Assembly (NCBI RefSeq): GCF_905475465.1
Contig: NC_062244.1
Location: 9,746,501 to 9,810,500 of the forward strand
From: Pieris napi
Taxonomy: Eukaryota; Arthropoda; Insecta; Lepidoptera; Pieridae
Length of the DNA stretch: 64,000 bases
Direction: 5' to 3'
Below are positions 23,278 through 32,847 of this stretch, piece by piece. The notes beneath the pieces are model-generated. The model saw nothing but the letters and a program-made list of their open reading frames with translations. It was not told the origin of the DNA and made no database searches. The translations under genes and the position numbers were made by a program. How positions within the stretch are numbered: the stretch's first letter is position 1; each line of letters begins with the position of its first letter.

Positions 23278-24336
23278 TTACAAATCTAACCTAGTCTTAA
23301 ATCTAACCTTTCTGCCTGACCTGGTAACAACAGGATTAGGGGCAGAAACGGGAGGAATATTTTCCACAGTAGGCGAGAGTAATGACGGCAACGCAGGACC
23401 AGCGGGTACAAAGCTAGGTGTGCGAGCTGAAGGAAAAACAAACTGCTCGACGAACGCTGGTTTAACGCGATCCACACTTACAGTTACGTCCTTCCCCTTT
23501 AAATCGATGTTCAGGGTTTTACCATCAATGGCGTGCTTTAAAACTTTATATGGACCCGTGTATGGTGGCTGCAGAGGACGTCTGACGGTGTCGTCACGCA
23601 AAAATATGTGCGTCGCCCCAGGTAGCTCTTTAAATACGAAGGGCCGTTTGGTGCCATGTCGCGATGCCGGTGTCGGTTGTACTTCAGCCATTTTCCGTCG
23701 AAGTCGTACAACGAAATCAGCTGGGTTTTCCATTGCTGGAGTTGGCTTGTCATCTAGTACGAGGAGTTGTCCTGGTAGACGTAATGGCTCTCCATATGTC
23801 ATTTCTGCAACTGAGCAGTTCAGGTCTTCCTTTAGGGCCGACCGCATACCCAGCAATACCAATGGCAACGCTCTAGTCCACGTATCATCGTGGCATGTTA
23901 GGGCGGCTTTAAGTTGCCGGTGAACTCGTTCAATCATGCCGTTTGCGCAAGGATGGTAAGCTGTGGTTCTTTTACGCCTTGTGGCAAACCTAAGCATCAG
24001 ACGATGGAAAAGATCCGACTCGAACTGCGTGCCCTGGTCGGTTGTCAGAACAGCTGGGACACCAAAGCGTGGAATCCATTCACGGGTGAACGTTTCAGCT
24101 ACTTCCTCAGCGGTGATAGATTGCATAGGCCAAGCTTCAGGCCACCTGGTCACTCTATCTATAGCTGTGAGGAGGTAACGGTACCCGTTACTGAATGGGA
24201 GAGGGCCAACGATGTCAATATGAACATGTAAAAATCGTCCCGATGGCAACTTAAACTCTCCTGTCGGCGCCGATACGTGTCGCGTAATTTTACTGCGCTG
24301 ACAAGCCAGACATGAACGAGTCCACTCTCTGCAGTC
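23278..24336 (-). pseudogene. Gypsy integrase region of pol, separated by an in-frame stop
   Basis: It continues the pol frame directly after a TAG at 24337-24339. It keeps the two cysteines of the HHCC zinc-binding domain (CREW...CLACQ), while the histidines (KFHHLSHAG) lie before the stop. The catalytic core shows the DDE residues: HIDIVG, TTDQGTQFES and NGMIERVHRQLK. The C-terminus is Pro-rich with a final SGRKVRFKTRLDL. There is no other lesion. Translation from an internal Met at 24249 is possible but would lack the zinc domain, so this copy probably needs help in trans. Confidence 0.82.
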
Positions 24337-26484
24337 CTATCTAACTGATGGCCATACGTAACGATCGGTAACTAGCCTAGTCGTTGCTCTAACGCCGGCA
24401 TGACTCAAATGGTGAAACTTGTCAAAAACCGCACGGCGAAAAGAAGGTGTTAAATAGGGACGCGTTTTTCCAGTTGAGACGTCACAAATAATAGAAATAG
24501 CTGTTCCAGGAATATTAATTTTAGAAAGTTGAAGACCTGAGTCAGTTGAACCTAAGATGGTAGAGAGCTCTGGATCAGACTCTTGGGACTTTAAAAGAGC
24601 TTCAAAATCTTGTTCCATTGATATTGCCTCTATGCGCGACATAGCGTCAGCTACCACATTTTCTTTACCAATTACGTGTCTAATATCGGTCGTAAATTGC
24701 GAAATAAATGAAAGCTGGTTGAGCTGTGCGGGAGCCAATTTCTCTCGACGCTGTACGAAAGCGTACAGCAATGGTTTGTGGTCTGTAAAAATGGTTGCAT
24801 GTTGCACCTCGAGAATGTGACGGAAATGCTGTACACTTTCGTACACCGCCAGAAGTTCGCGATGGTAGGCAGGCCACTGCGACTGATTGGGAGTCAGTTT
24901 CTTGCTGAAAAATGACAGAGGGCACCATTGTCCATTGATCAACTGCTGTAAACAGGCGCCGATGTGCATGCTAGAAGCATCTGTAAAAAGACCCAAAGGT
25001 GCATCATTTACTGGATGTGTAAGTAGCGTGGCGTCTGATAAACTTTTCTTGCAGTCTTCGAAAACTCTCAACAGCTCGGGCGTCCATGGATACGGTTTAG
25101 AGCCTTTGCCATTGATCTCGACTAAAGCGTCTACTAACTGCGCTTGAAACTTGGCGGCATGAGGGATGAAACGGCGATAAAAATTAATCATACCGAGAAA
25201 ACGCCTCACGCCTTGCACGGTGTCAGGAGGGGGAAAATCTAATAGCTTTTGAACGCGGTCCAGAGGAGGCCGCGTACCATTAGCGTTAATGAGATATCCG
25301 AGAAATACAACCTCGCTGGCACCAAGAATGCACTTAGATGGATTGATCACCACCCCGTAATCTTGTAGGCGCTTAAAAAGGACGCGCAGATGCTCTCTGT
25401 GGCTGCTCTCGTCCACTGAAAAAACAAGCACGTCATCGATATAAGGAAAGCAGAAATCGAGACCCCGCGTGACCTCGTCGATAAAACGCTGGAAGGTTTG
25501 GCCAGCATTGCGCAGCCCAAAGGTCATGAAAGGAAACTCGAAGAGGCCAAACGGGGTAACGATGGCGGTCTTCGCGATATCTTCTTCAAAAACGGGAATT
25601 TGATGGTACGCTTTCACTAAGTCAATAGTGCTGAAAATAGTAGCTCCAGCGAGGCTGCAGGCGAAATCATTGATATGACGAACGGGATATCTATCTGGTA
25701 TGGTCCTAGCGTTTAATGCGCGATAATCGCCACAAGGACGCCATGTGTTGTCTTTTTTGGGTGTCATGTGCAATGGTGACGACCAAGCGCTTTTAGAGGG
25801 TCTTGCTGTGCCGCATTGAACCATGTCTTCAAATTCTTTTTTGGCAGCAGTAAGTTTTTGAGGTGCCAGGCGACGGGGACGACACGACACAGGAGGACCA
25901 TCAATAGTTTTAATATAATGCACGGTGTTGTGCTTGATGATTCTAGGTAGACCAGGTGGACGCGTGACATCAGGGAACTCAGTAAGTATGTGTGTTAAAC
26001 TAGAGTTATTAGAAATAACGGTCTTGACACTGGATTGACTGGAGGATGCAATGGAAGTGGGGATAGATAACCCAGTGCTACCATCTAAGAGACATTTGCT
26101 TCGGCAGTCCGGTAATAAATTATAATGACTTAAAAAATCGGAGCCGATAATCGGTGTGTCAACATCCGCAATAACAAAATTCCAGTGGTAATCCCTGCGT
26201 AAACCTAGGTTAAGATGCAAAGATATGTTGCCATAGGTTTTAATAGAACTCCCATTCGCAGCGCTTAGATCAAAATCTGCAGAAGCACGACGGTTTTTTG
26301 AAAGACGCTTAGGAAAACAACAGAGATCCGAGCCAGTATCCACTAGATACTGGAGTTTCGAATGTTTATCTGTAACAAAAATACGGCGGCTTTGATGAGA
26401 ACAATCAGTCGCCGCGTCTACTGACTGTGTTTCCTGTTTTCCGACGGCGAGGTGTCGGGTTGCCAGTTGCAGGGTTTGGTACAT
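24337..26484 (-). CDS. Gypsy pol: protease, reverse transcriptase, RNase H (715 aa, ends at premature stop)
   Basis: Aspartic protease motif VDTGSD at 48-53. RT includes RPCGDYRALNARTIPDRYPV, the active site YIDD at 348-351, and FLGMINFYRRFIP. RNase H shows TDAS (501-504), HRELLAVYE and FTDHKPL. The frame overlaps the end of gag and lies in the -1 frame, so ribosomal frameshifting is the likely route. It stops at a TAG inside the integrase zinc-binding domain, which makes the product shorter than a complete pol. Confidence 0.9.
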   Translation of the reverse strand: MYQTLQLATRHLAVGKQETQSVDAATDCSHQSRRIFVTDKHSKLQYLVDTGSDLCCFPKRLSKNRRASADFDLSAANGSSIKTYGNISLHLNLGLRRDYHWNFVIADVDTPIIGSDFLSHYNLLPDCRSKCLLDGSTGLSIPTSIASSSQSSVKTVISNNSSLTHILTEFPDVTRPPGLPRIIKHNTVHYIKTIDGPPVSCRPRRLAPQKLTAAKKEFEDMVQCGTARPSKSAWSSPLHMTPKKDNTWRPCGDYRALNARTIPDRYPVRHINDFACSLAGATIFSTIDLVKAYHQIPVFEEDIAKTAIVTPFGLFEFPFMTFGLRNAGQTFQRFIDEVTRGLDFCFPYIDDVLVFSVDESSHREHLRVLFKRLQDYGVVINPSKCILGASEVVFLGYLINANGTRPPLDRVQKLLDFPPPDTVQGVRRFLGMINFYRRFIPHAAKFQAQLVDALVEINGKGSKPYPWTPELLRVFEDCKKSLSDATLLTHPVNDAPLGLFTDASSMHIGACLQQLINGQWCPLSFFSKKLTPNQSQWPAYHRELLAVYESVQHFRHILEVQHATIFTDHKPLLYAFVQRREKLAPAQLNQLSFISQFTTDIRHVIGKENVVADAMSRIEAISMEQDFEALLKSQESDPELSTILGSTDSGLQLSKINIPGTAISIICDVSTGKTRPYLTPSFRRAVFDKFHHLSHAGVRATTRLVTDRYVWPSVR

Positions 26485-27320
26485 TTGGTTGCCCTGCTAT
26501 TGAACCTTCTATGGTACCAACACATATCTGGATTTCTAGGTGAGGCACCGCGAGAACGCTGTCTAGATATTGATTTGCTGCGTGAGCGACCGCGAGGATA
26601 CGAGTTGGTAAGAGATGCAACTTGCTTGCTTAAATCTTCCACTGTCTTTACTAAAGAATCCAGTACCGATGGTACAGGCGCTGGCATCGCACAGGAGTAC
26701 ACCTGGTGGCTGGGTCCTGATATCTCTGTGATCTTGTCTGCTAGGTCTGCTATTTTGTCCAGACTCAGTTCAGTTTGCGAAGCTAAAATAGCCTGAATAT
26801 TTTGAGGAAGACGGCGCATCCAAAGCTGGCGCAAAATATTTTCATCTGTAAGGGTGTTACCCGCTAACGAACGCAGATGACGCAGAAACTGCGATGGTCG
26901 CCTGTCTCCAAGCTCCTCTACACTAATAAGCTGGCGTACCCGCTGTTCCTCTGACATTGAAAGACGCCGTACTAACTCATCTTTTACCTTTTTATACCGT
27001 TGGCCTATGGGTGGGGGTCTGGTAATGATATCCTCAATCTCCCCAGCTAACTTTTCGTCTAATCTACTTATTACATAATTATATTTGGTATTATCACCAA
27101 CAATACCCGCTATATCAAACTGAGCTTCTACCTGCCCAAACCATACTGCTGGTTTGTCAGGCCAGAAAGGTGGTAACTTGACAGTTACCTTGCACACCGC
27201 TTGCTCTTCAGACTTGAGTGTTGATTCTGATGTAGATCCAATATCAGTCAGTTTCTGCTGTAGAGCTGCATTCTCCAGTGTCAGCTGTTGTAATCGCTGT
27301 TCTAATTCCCTATCAGCCAT
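26418..27320 (-). CDS. Gypsy gag (300 aa)
   Basis: Capsid-nucleocapsid precursor. An N-terminal coiled coil (LEQRLQQLTLENAALQQKL) is followed by the capsid block VKLPPFWPDKPAVWFGQVEA, YNYVISRLDEKL and RRPSQFLRHLRSLAG...LRQLWMRRLP. An Arg/Ser-rich linker leads to one variant zinc knuckle, CWYHRRFNSRATKCTKPC. It starts at the first ATG after the leader and ends overlapping pol by 67 nt. Confidence 0.88.
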   Translation of the reverse strand: MADRELEQRLQQLTLENAALQQKLTDIGSTSESTLKSEEQAVCKVTVKLPPFWPDKPAVWFGQVEAQFDIAGIVGDNTKYNYVISRLDEKLAGEIEDIITRPPPIGQRYKKVKDELVRRLSMSEEQRVRQLISVEELGDRRPSQFLRHLRSLAGNTLTDENILRQLWMRRLPQNIQAILASQTELSLDKIADLADKITEISGPSHQVYSCAMPAPVPSVLDSLVKTVEDLSKQVASLTNSYPRGRSRSKSISRQRSRGASPRNPDMCWYHRRFNSRATKCTKPCNWQPDTSPSENRKHSQ

Positions 27321-27523
27321 TATACCACACGATCAAGCAAGATGAAATAATAAAAAAAATTTGTAGCTGTGAGAGAGGTGCAGTGGCAGATCACACGGTT
27401 AGTATACAGGTAAGCTAAACAGTAAACATATAAGTTGTCATATCAAATAGATATAAATATAACAAATAACAATATATGCACAATAATATAGTTGAAGCGT
27501 TTTGTAAATGCGACAAATGACTC

Positions 27524-27655
27524 GTGAAAGAAAAAACCATCCAGACGATCGCGCTGCTGGAGCACCTGGCCCTGGAGCGACACGATTGGGGGCCGCACCT
27601 CGTCGTTGCGCCCTCGTCGCTCGTTCTCAACTGGGAGTGCGAGTCCAAAAAGTGG
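27524..27655 (+). pseudogene. Captured fragment of a domino/SRCAP-type SNF2 ATPase inside the Gypsy leader
   Basis: Read on the plus strand, antisense to the element, 44 codons give KTIQTIALLEHLALE, then WGPHLVVAPSSLVLNWE and CESKKW. This matches motif I through Ia of INO80/SWR1-family SNF2 ATPases (consensus GKTIQTIALLAHLA, WGPHLIVVP.S..LNWE.E.KKW). The glycines of the GLGKT P-loop are missing, so it starts inside motif I, and there is no downstream helicase. Base use is strikingly GC-rich (CTG, GAG, GCG, CTC codons) against AT-rich neighbours. It lies between the primer-binding site and gag, so it belongs to the element and not to a local host gene. It is a fragment only and no function is implied. 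Confidence 0.8.
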
Positions 27656-27660
27656 TCACG

Positions 27661-27715
27661 TCACGTCGGAAACTTCACATCACGTCGGAAACTTCATATC
27701 ACGTCGGGGTCACCA
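27661..27715 (-). promoter_or_regulatory. tRNA-Trp primer-binding site plus two PBS-like tandem repeats
   Basis: 27699-27715 reads TCACGTCGGGGTCACCA on the plus strand, identical as far as I recall to the 3' end of insect tRNA-Trp with its CCA. It lies 2 nt from the LTR. Two 19-bp units beginning TCACGTCGG (27661-27679 and 27680-27698, each TCACGTCGGAAACTTCA plus two bases) precede it, repeating the first nine bases of the site. Confidence 0.85.
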
Positions 27716-27717
27716 AT

Positions 27718-27956
27718 TATGGGATGTTCTATCTTATAATAAATCATAACCCATATTTAACTTTGTTCATTGGTTTATTCTTCACAAGAGTCATTAATTT
27801 ATATTCTTATAGAAAAACCCATGGAAAAAATATACATATCTCACTCCTCTGAAGTCTGTCTTGAGTGACATTAGTTTTTCTTCTTTTTATTAACCGCCGG
27901 TATTTGTGTTGCCACATACATCAAAATATGAAAGAAAGTACTACACAAACGCTACA
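27718..27956 (-). repeat. 5' LTR of the Gypsy element
   Basis: 239 bp, identical to the LTR at 22931-23169. It should contain the promoter and poly(A) signals of the element; TTTATT runs give AATAAA on the element strand. Confidence 0.9.
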
Positions 27957-30341
27957 CACTACCGCTTTTGCGTAATTGTACTGTCGAAAACGCTTCGTTC
28001 GTAGCCAAGAGGCATGTCGATACATTACCGCAAAGTCGACAGCGTACATGCGAGCTGCTGTTCGTAGCACCTTATTCCGTCATATTGTCTCTGGATTAAA
28101 TGTATTCCTAATGTCACTTTTATAAACAAATAAAAGTTAAAACTTTACAATATTATTGTAAATTTGCAATTGGAAGCTGCAAAAGGGACATTAGAATGTC
28201 AGCAAGGTCGGAACAATTTTCGATTTAAGTGGAATTTACGGAAGGTGCAAAGTAAATATATGAATTTAATTGCATGTTTAAATTAATTATGGTTTGTTTC
28301 ATGTTTTGTCGGAAATTTAAGGCTACAAATAAATACAATATTTTGAAATTGCATAATCGCGATATATAATAATTAGTAGTACTCATACTTTGATATTTTT
28401 AGGATTTGACCTCACAACTAATCTGCAAAATGAAGAAGCAACATATTTTGTTACCGGTTAGAAGAAACAATAGAAATAGTACTGTGGATTGATAAATAAA
28501 GAGTGAAAATAAGGTTGACTAGAAGTTGATAAAGTCCAAAGAATTAAAAAACAATAGAAAAAAAACGTAGACTAGTGTGATCACTGAAATTAGAGTTTAA
28601 ATCAAACTTTTATATAAGTGTAGATTTTATTAGTGATTTGCTACTAGTTGGAATTATCTCTGTTTATGTCCAACAAACAATTTCAGTTTAAGTTGGAGTC
28701 ATAAAGGTTGATTGTTTATAATAAATTTATACTTTTAGAAAGTGAGAATTGAAAAGCAGCAAGTACTCAATGAAATGAAAAGAGGGATTAATAAAAATTA
28801 TAAAATAGAAACTTAGTCTGGTATGACATTAAAACCCTTAATGAACCTTTGATTCCATATTGATGTTCCAACATCTCAGATATAAATTTAAGTTTGATGC
28901 TGATTTTAAGTTAATATTTATGTCAATTAACTTTTGGTTATATCAGTGATTTGCTACTAGTTAATATGTAAATGCAAAATCTGTTGAAGTAAGAAATGAA
29001 TAAACATTGTATGTTATGTATTTGTCAGTTGTATTTTTGGCAATTTACCTATGTCTTCTTTAGTAGGAAAAGCCATTAAAGTGGTTCACAATATTAGTTT
29101 ATTTTACAAGAATATACAGATAATGCATATATGAATGACCCGTACCTACTAATAGTTAGGAATATTAAACAAACAGGTAGCAAAATAAAAATGATTCAGT
29201 TATGGTTGGTTTTTATTAAAATAAGGCACCAAATATCTTCCTTAACATAATGCAGTCTGCAATGTTTCATACTCCACTTGTCTTATTTTTTACATTATTC
29301 ATAAAATGCTTCATTCCCCATTATCAAATTCATTTTCAGGTACATAATATAACACTTAAATTAATTAAAAGATAAGACTTGTCCATTTGTGGTTTTTTAT
29401 ATATTTTTAGTTGTCTTATTAGCTTCTCTTTTTCTGAAAATAAAATATTTTAGTTAGTACTTTGATCAAATAGAAAACTGACAAACTAAACTGTAAGATC
29501 AGTCCAAGGTTTGTTCAATAGGTAACTTTAATATTAAAACTCTTTACTTAATTCTAAACTTAAAAATATACTTAATTTGTCACTTTGCTGCTTAATGACA
29601 ATTAAAGTTTTTAATAACCAAACAATGTCAGTAACTCCCAAGGGACTTGAATTCAAACTTCTCATTCATTAACAATATTATAATAACTTCTCTAGTATAT
29701 TAACATTTGTAAATAATTAAAGAAAATATCTGCTTACCATTACTTAGTATTGCTCACTAGGTTTTATATTTCCAAAGTTCAAGAAGTATAAATCCACTTT
29801 ATTTGATTAATTTAAATCAATATTATATCATTAGCTTCTATTATAATTACAATAAAATATATTTAGAACTTCTAATTATGTTCATTAGTGACTGCTTTCT
29901 CATCTGAAATATAAATAAAATGTACAATCATTTTACTTTGTGATTACATAATATAAGCAATATTAAATGGTATATGTATTTTTCAAACTAAAGAACAATT
30001 TTATAAACTTACATGCAATATAAATATCAATAAAAGATATCCAATATAAACAGGATTTACCTCTACTAATTTGCTGATTTTCTTGATATTTTCATATTTA
30101 TCTGTGTCTATTATGTTATCCTCGCATTGATGCATAGAAAAACTAAAACTCTTAACTTAAAAATATTCACTCTAGTTTAAATTATTATAATTACACGAGA
30201 TCGTTAAAAAAAAAAAGATAAATTAAAACCATTTCGTTAAAACGTCCAAAATATGAGATGTTTTTAAAACGGTAGTCATTAAAGATGGCAATAGTTGTAC
30301 TGAATTATTGCAAACAGCAGCTTTTGAGATCACGCTAAAAC
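27957..30341. other. Intergenic DNA, no gene recognised
   Basis: Host DNA resumes after the Gypsy element. The first 150 bp are less AT-rich; the rest is AT-rich with no substantial ORF. An 18-bp direct repeat, AGTGATTTGCTACTAGTT, occurs near 28632 and 28945. Nothing else is supportable. Confidence 0.5.
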
Positions 30342-30439
30342 ATGGCGGAGAAACGCCGTTTTTTCTACACTGCCGAAACATTAATTGGCCGTTGGCTACC
30401 GAATAGCGTAAGCGTTAATGTGTGTCTTTTCGTAGCACT

Positions 30440-31766
30440 CAGTGTTGCCAACTTAATTTTAACGAACCCACCAATTTTGCCGTCGCAACCCACCAGAAAA
30501 TCACTAAAATCCACATTAACTAATATTATAAATGTAAGTGTGTTTGTTTATTTATCCTTTTTTCACGCCCAAAGGAAAAATAGGATCGATGTGATTTTTA
30601 TGTCCGCAGATAGGAGGAGGTTAGGCAAGCAACCCGCGAGCACTATTTTTTTGTTTTTACCGCGGGAAACATGTTTTACTGAAGTAAACAGTAGTCTATG
30701 GACTATGTCACTCTTTACTTTAGATGGATAGCATACAGCTAGGATATATTTTTTGACAATAAGAGAACAATATTGTATATTGAATTATAAAATTAGTTTA
30801 TTTTCATTACAAAAAAACTTATAGAAGACATACAAAATCGTTAAAAATCGTCTTCAGCAGAGTCGGATTCCTCTGCACCTTCTGATTTTTAGTACACTTC
30901 TTTCGTTCCTATTTTCTGGACTACATAATTTGGCAAGATGTAATTATTGCAACACTTTCCTTCGCGTTTTAAACCTGCGCGGATTGTCATAATAGATGAC
31001 AGTAGATCTAGCTTCATTCGGTTTCTGTGTTTTGTCTTCACGATATTCATCATGCTGAATAATCGCTCTACTTCAGCATTAGAGTGCGGTAAAACTAATA
31101 AAGATATAGCAAACGTGGCTAAATCTTCAAATCGGTTTTCTCCTGCAATGTCTTCGAAATCCAGCACCTCGTACCAAAATTCCAGCCGCTACCAGCTGTA
31201 CTTTCCACCACTTCCAGCCAGTCCTTTAATTGGGAGTCCCGTAACCAACAATCCCGGAACTTTTGCGTATATTGCGGTTTTGGCATTTTGTTTTAAAAAT
31301 AAACTAAACATTTGCAAACAAACAAGGTCGCTCCGATGCATAGCATAACCAAAACTACTAAGTATCTGTGTTGTGTATTTCTATTTTTGTGCATGCATAC
31401 GAAACGAACACATACAAATCTCATTAATTCAAATCAAATTTGACCCATTAGTCATACGAATAAAGTCCATAATCAAAATAATTTAAGAAATTGATAAACT
31501 TGTTTCGGGAAATTCCCGAAAATAACGAACGTAATTTTACAGAGTTGCCTACATAATGACACAATATTCCTTTATAAGGTAAACGTTTTCGTCTTTTCCT
31601 GTAAAGATATCAATCGTGCTAGTGGTTAAATGTCGTAGCATACCACTGAATGAAACAAACTAAACCACTAGAAAAATCCACTAGACACTAAAACCAAAAT
31701 TCGCCCGCTAAAACGTATATCTAAACCACCAGATCTAGTGGAATATCCACTAAGTTGGCAACACTG
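30440..31766 (-). mobile_element. hAT transposon, internal deletion derivative, 8-bp target duplication
   Basis: GTAGCACT is present on both sides (30432-30439 and 31767-31774). The ends are a 16-bp perfect inverted repeat CAGTGTTGCCAACTTA. Several CCACTAGA/TCTAGTGG motifs cluster near the right end (31615-31750), as expected of subterminal transposase sites. Transposase pieces lie on the minus strand. Length 1,327 bp. Confidence 0.92.
30889..31286 (-). pseudogene. hAT transposase remnant: N-terminal start fused out of frame to the dimerisation domain
   Basis: From the ATG at 31286 a frame gives MPKPQYTQKFRDCWLRDSQL then KDWLEVVE, like the beginning of ZBED/ZMYM-type hAT proteins. Near 31190 the reading shifts frame into EFWYEVLDFEDIAG...FEDLATFAISLL and PHSNAEVERLFSMMN, the C-terminal hAT dimerisation domain, ending at 30889. 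The zinc-finger and catalytic regions between them are gone. It is not functional. Confidence 0.85.
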
Positions 31767-31996
31767 GTAGCACTGTCATGGCGTCGCTTATTGTATCCCG
31801 ACTCACGCCTTTAGGGCCTAGGCTACCGACTGTCGACACGAGCTGTCATTTTCATACAAATTTAGTTTTCGACTTTCTACATACACTACTGTTAAGCCAT
31901 CTTGGCTAGACCCCCAGAGAGGCAACAAAGTTGATTTTGACAAATGGCAAATGCCTTGATTGCCTTGTCGGAAAATTTAAATTGGCGGCCGAGACT

Positions 31997-32127
31997 CAGG
32001 GCTGCCACTTGCCAGACGTACGATTTAAGCTATTTATATTGTACGATCTTTTCATTTCAAAATTTCCTTGGTGTACGATTTTTTTGTAGTTGGTACGATC
32101 ATGCGTTTTTTTCACCTGGCAGCCCTG
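31997..32127. mobile_element. Tiny hAT-type MITE (131 bp)
   Basis: Inverted ends are CAGGGCTGCCA and TGGCAGCCCTG. A CGGCCGA-like sequence is found on both flanks (31987 and 32128), consistent with an imperfect 8-bp duplication. Confidence 0.6.
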
Positions 32128-32451
32128 CGGCCGACAACTGACGTCGAGACATGAGTATGTCGTATGAAGAGTTAAGGTCTGAGACAAGCTAACTTTTCGA
32201 TAGGCATGATCCACTTACGATAAATTAATTTGTATGGTACCGATATTAGCTGACGCTTTATCAAACTATTTTAATACAAATTTGTTCGACGTTGGTGGGT
32301 CACACGGTCACACCTGTCACATAGTGACTTTGTGTCCAGCTTATTTTCTATTTCTATGCGTGTCTTGTTTGAATTCGTGTGTGGTGATATTATTAATCTT
32401 GATCGACCACGTGTTTGTATTTCGATCTCACTATAATGTTATATTGCATGG

Positions 32452-32692
32452 AGCCCTGCGATTCTGTAACTCACACAACGGTTTTCGCATCGGCGGTCGC
32501 TCTCAAATCAGTCGTGAAGCAGTCATTTTATGATTTGGCATTCTGAAAAGGTGGGAGCTTGTAGTTTATTGTTTATTAGAATGCCAAATCATAAAATGAC
32601 TGCTTCACGACTGATTTGAGAGCGACCGCCGGTGCGAAAACCGCTGTGTGAGTTCGAAAACTGAGTTACAGAATAGCAGGGCTGATGCTAAG
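32452..32692. repeat. Near-perfect 241-bp palindrome (foldback repeat)
   Basis: Left arm 32452-32544 (AGCCCTGCGATTCTG ... GATTTGGCATTCT) is the inverted copy of right arm 32578-32692 (AGAATGCCAAATC ... CAGAATAGCAGGGCT), with a loop of about 33 bp. The right arm has about 20 extra bases also seen in the single-arm copy at 6821. Confidence 0.85.
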
Positions 32693-32800
32693 CTTAAGAG
32701 CGAGTGAACATAGACAAGATGTCCATTAGTGCAGAGCCGGAGATCAAACCTTCGAAGCTGAAGCTACTAGACCAAAACTGCTTTATCAATATGGACACAG
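32693..32800 (-). repeat. Diverged SINE fragment
   Basis: TCCATTAGTGCAGAGCCGGAGATCAAACC resembles the B-box part of the SINE at 46302-46562 (split here as TCCATTAGTGCAGAGCCG and GAGATCAAACC). Only the head region is recognisable. Confidence 0.4.
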
Positions 32801-32847
32801 CTGACATAAACTAACGTTAATTCGATGTTGTTAATTTTTATATATAA

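Larger units (their letters stand above)
22931..27956 (-). mobile_element. Gypsy-type LTR retrotransposon (CsRn1-like), identical LTRs
   Basis: Two 239-bp LTRs look identical base for base. CACT is found on both flanks (22927-22930 and 27957-27960), a 4-bp target duplication. The primer-binding site matches the 3' end of tRNA-Trp and lies 2 nt from the 5' LTR; as I recall, Trp priming is a mark of the CsRn1 group. gag and pol frames run on the minus strand, with pol in the -1 frame. One stop codon breaks pol before the integrase core. Identical LTRs mean a recent insertion. Confidence 0.93.

Noticed and set aside
23420..23923. 167-aa plus-strand ORF
   Set aside because: Shadow of the integrase frame on the opposite strand.
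27415..27852. ORFs of 77 to 114 aa around the Gypsy leader
   Set aside because: They run across the LTR and primer site. Only the 44-codon SNF2-like frame within them has homology-type support.
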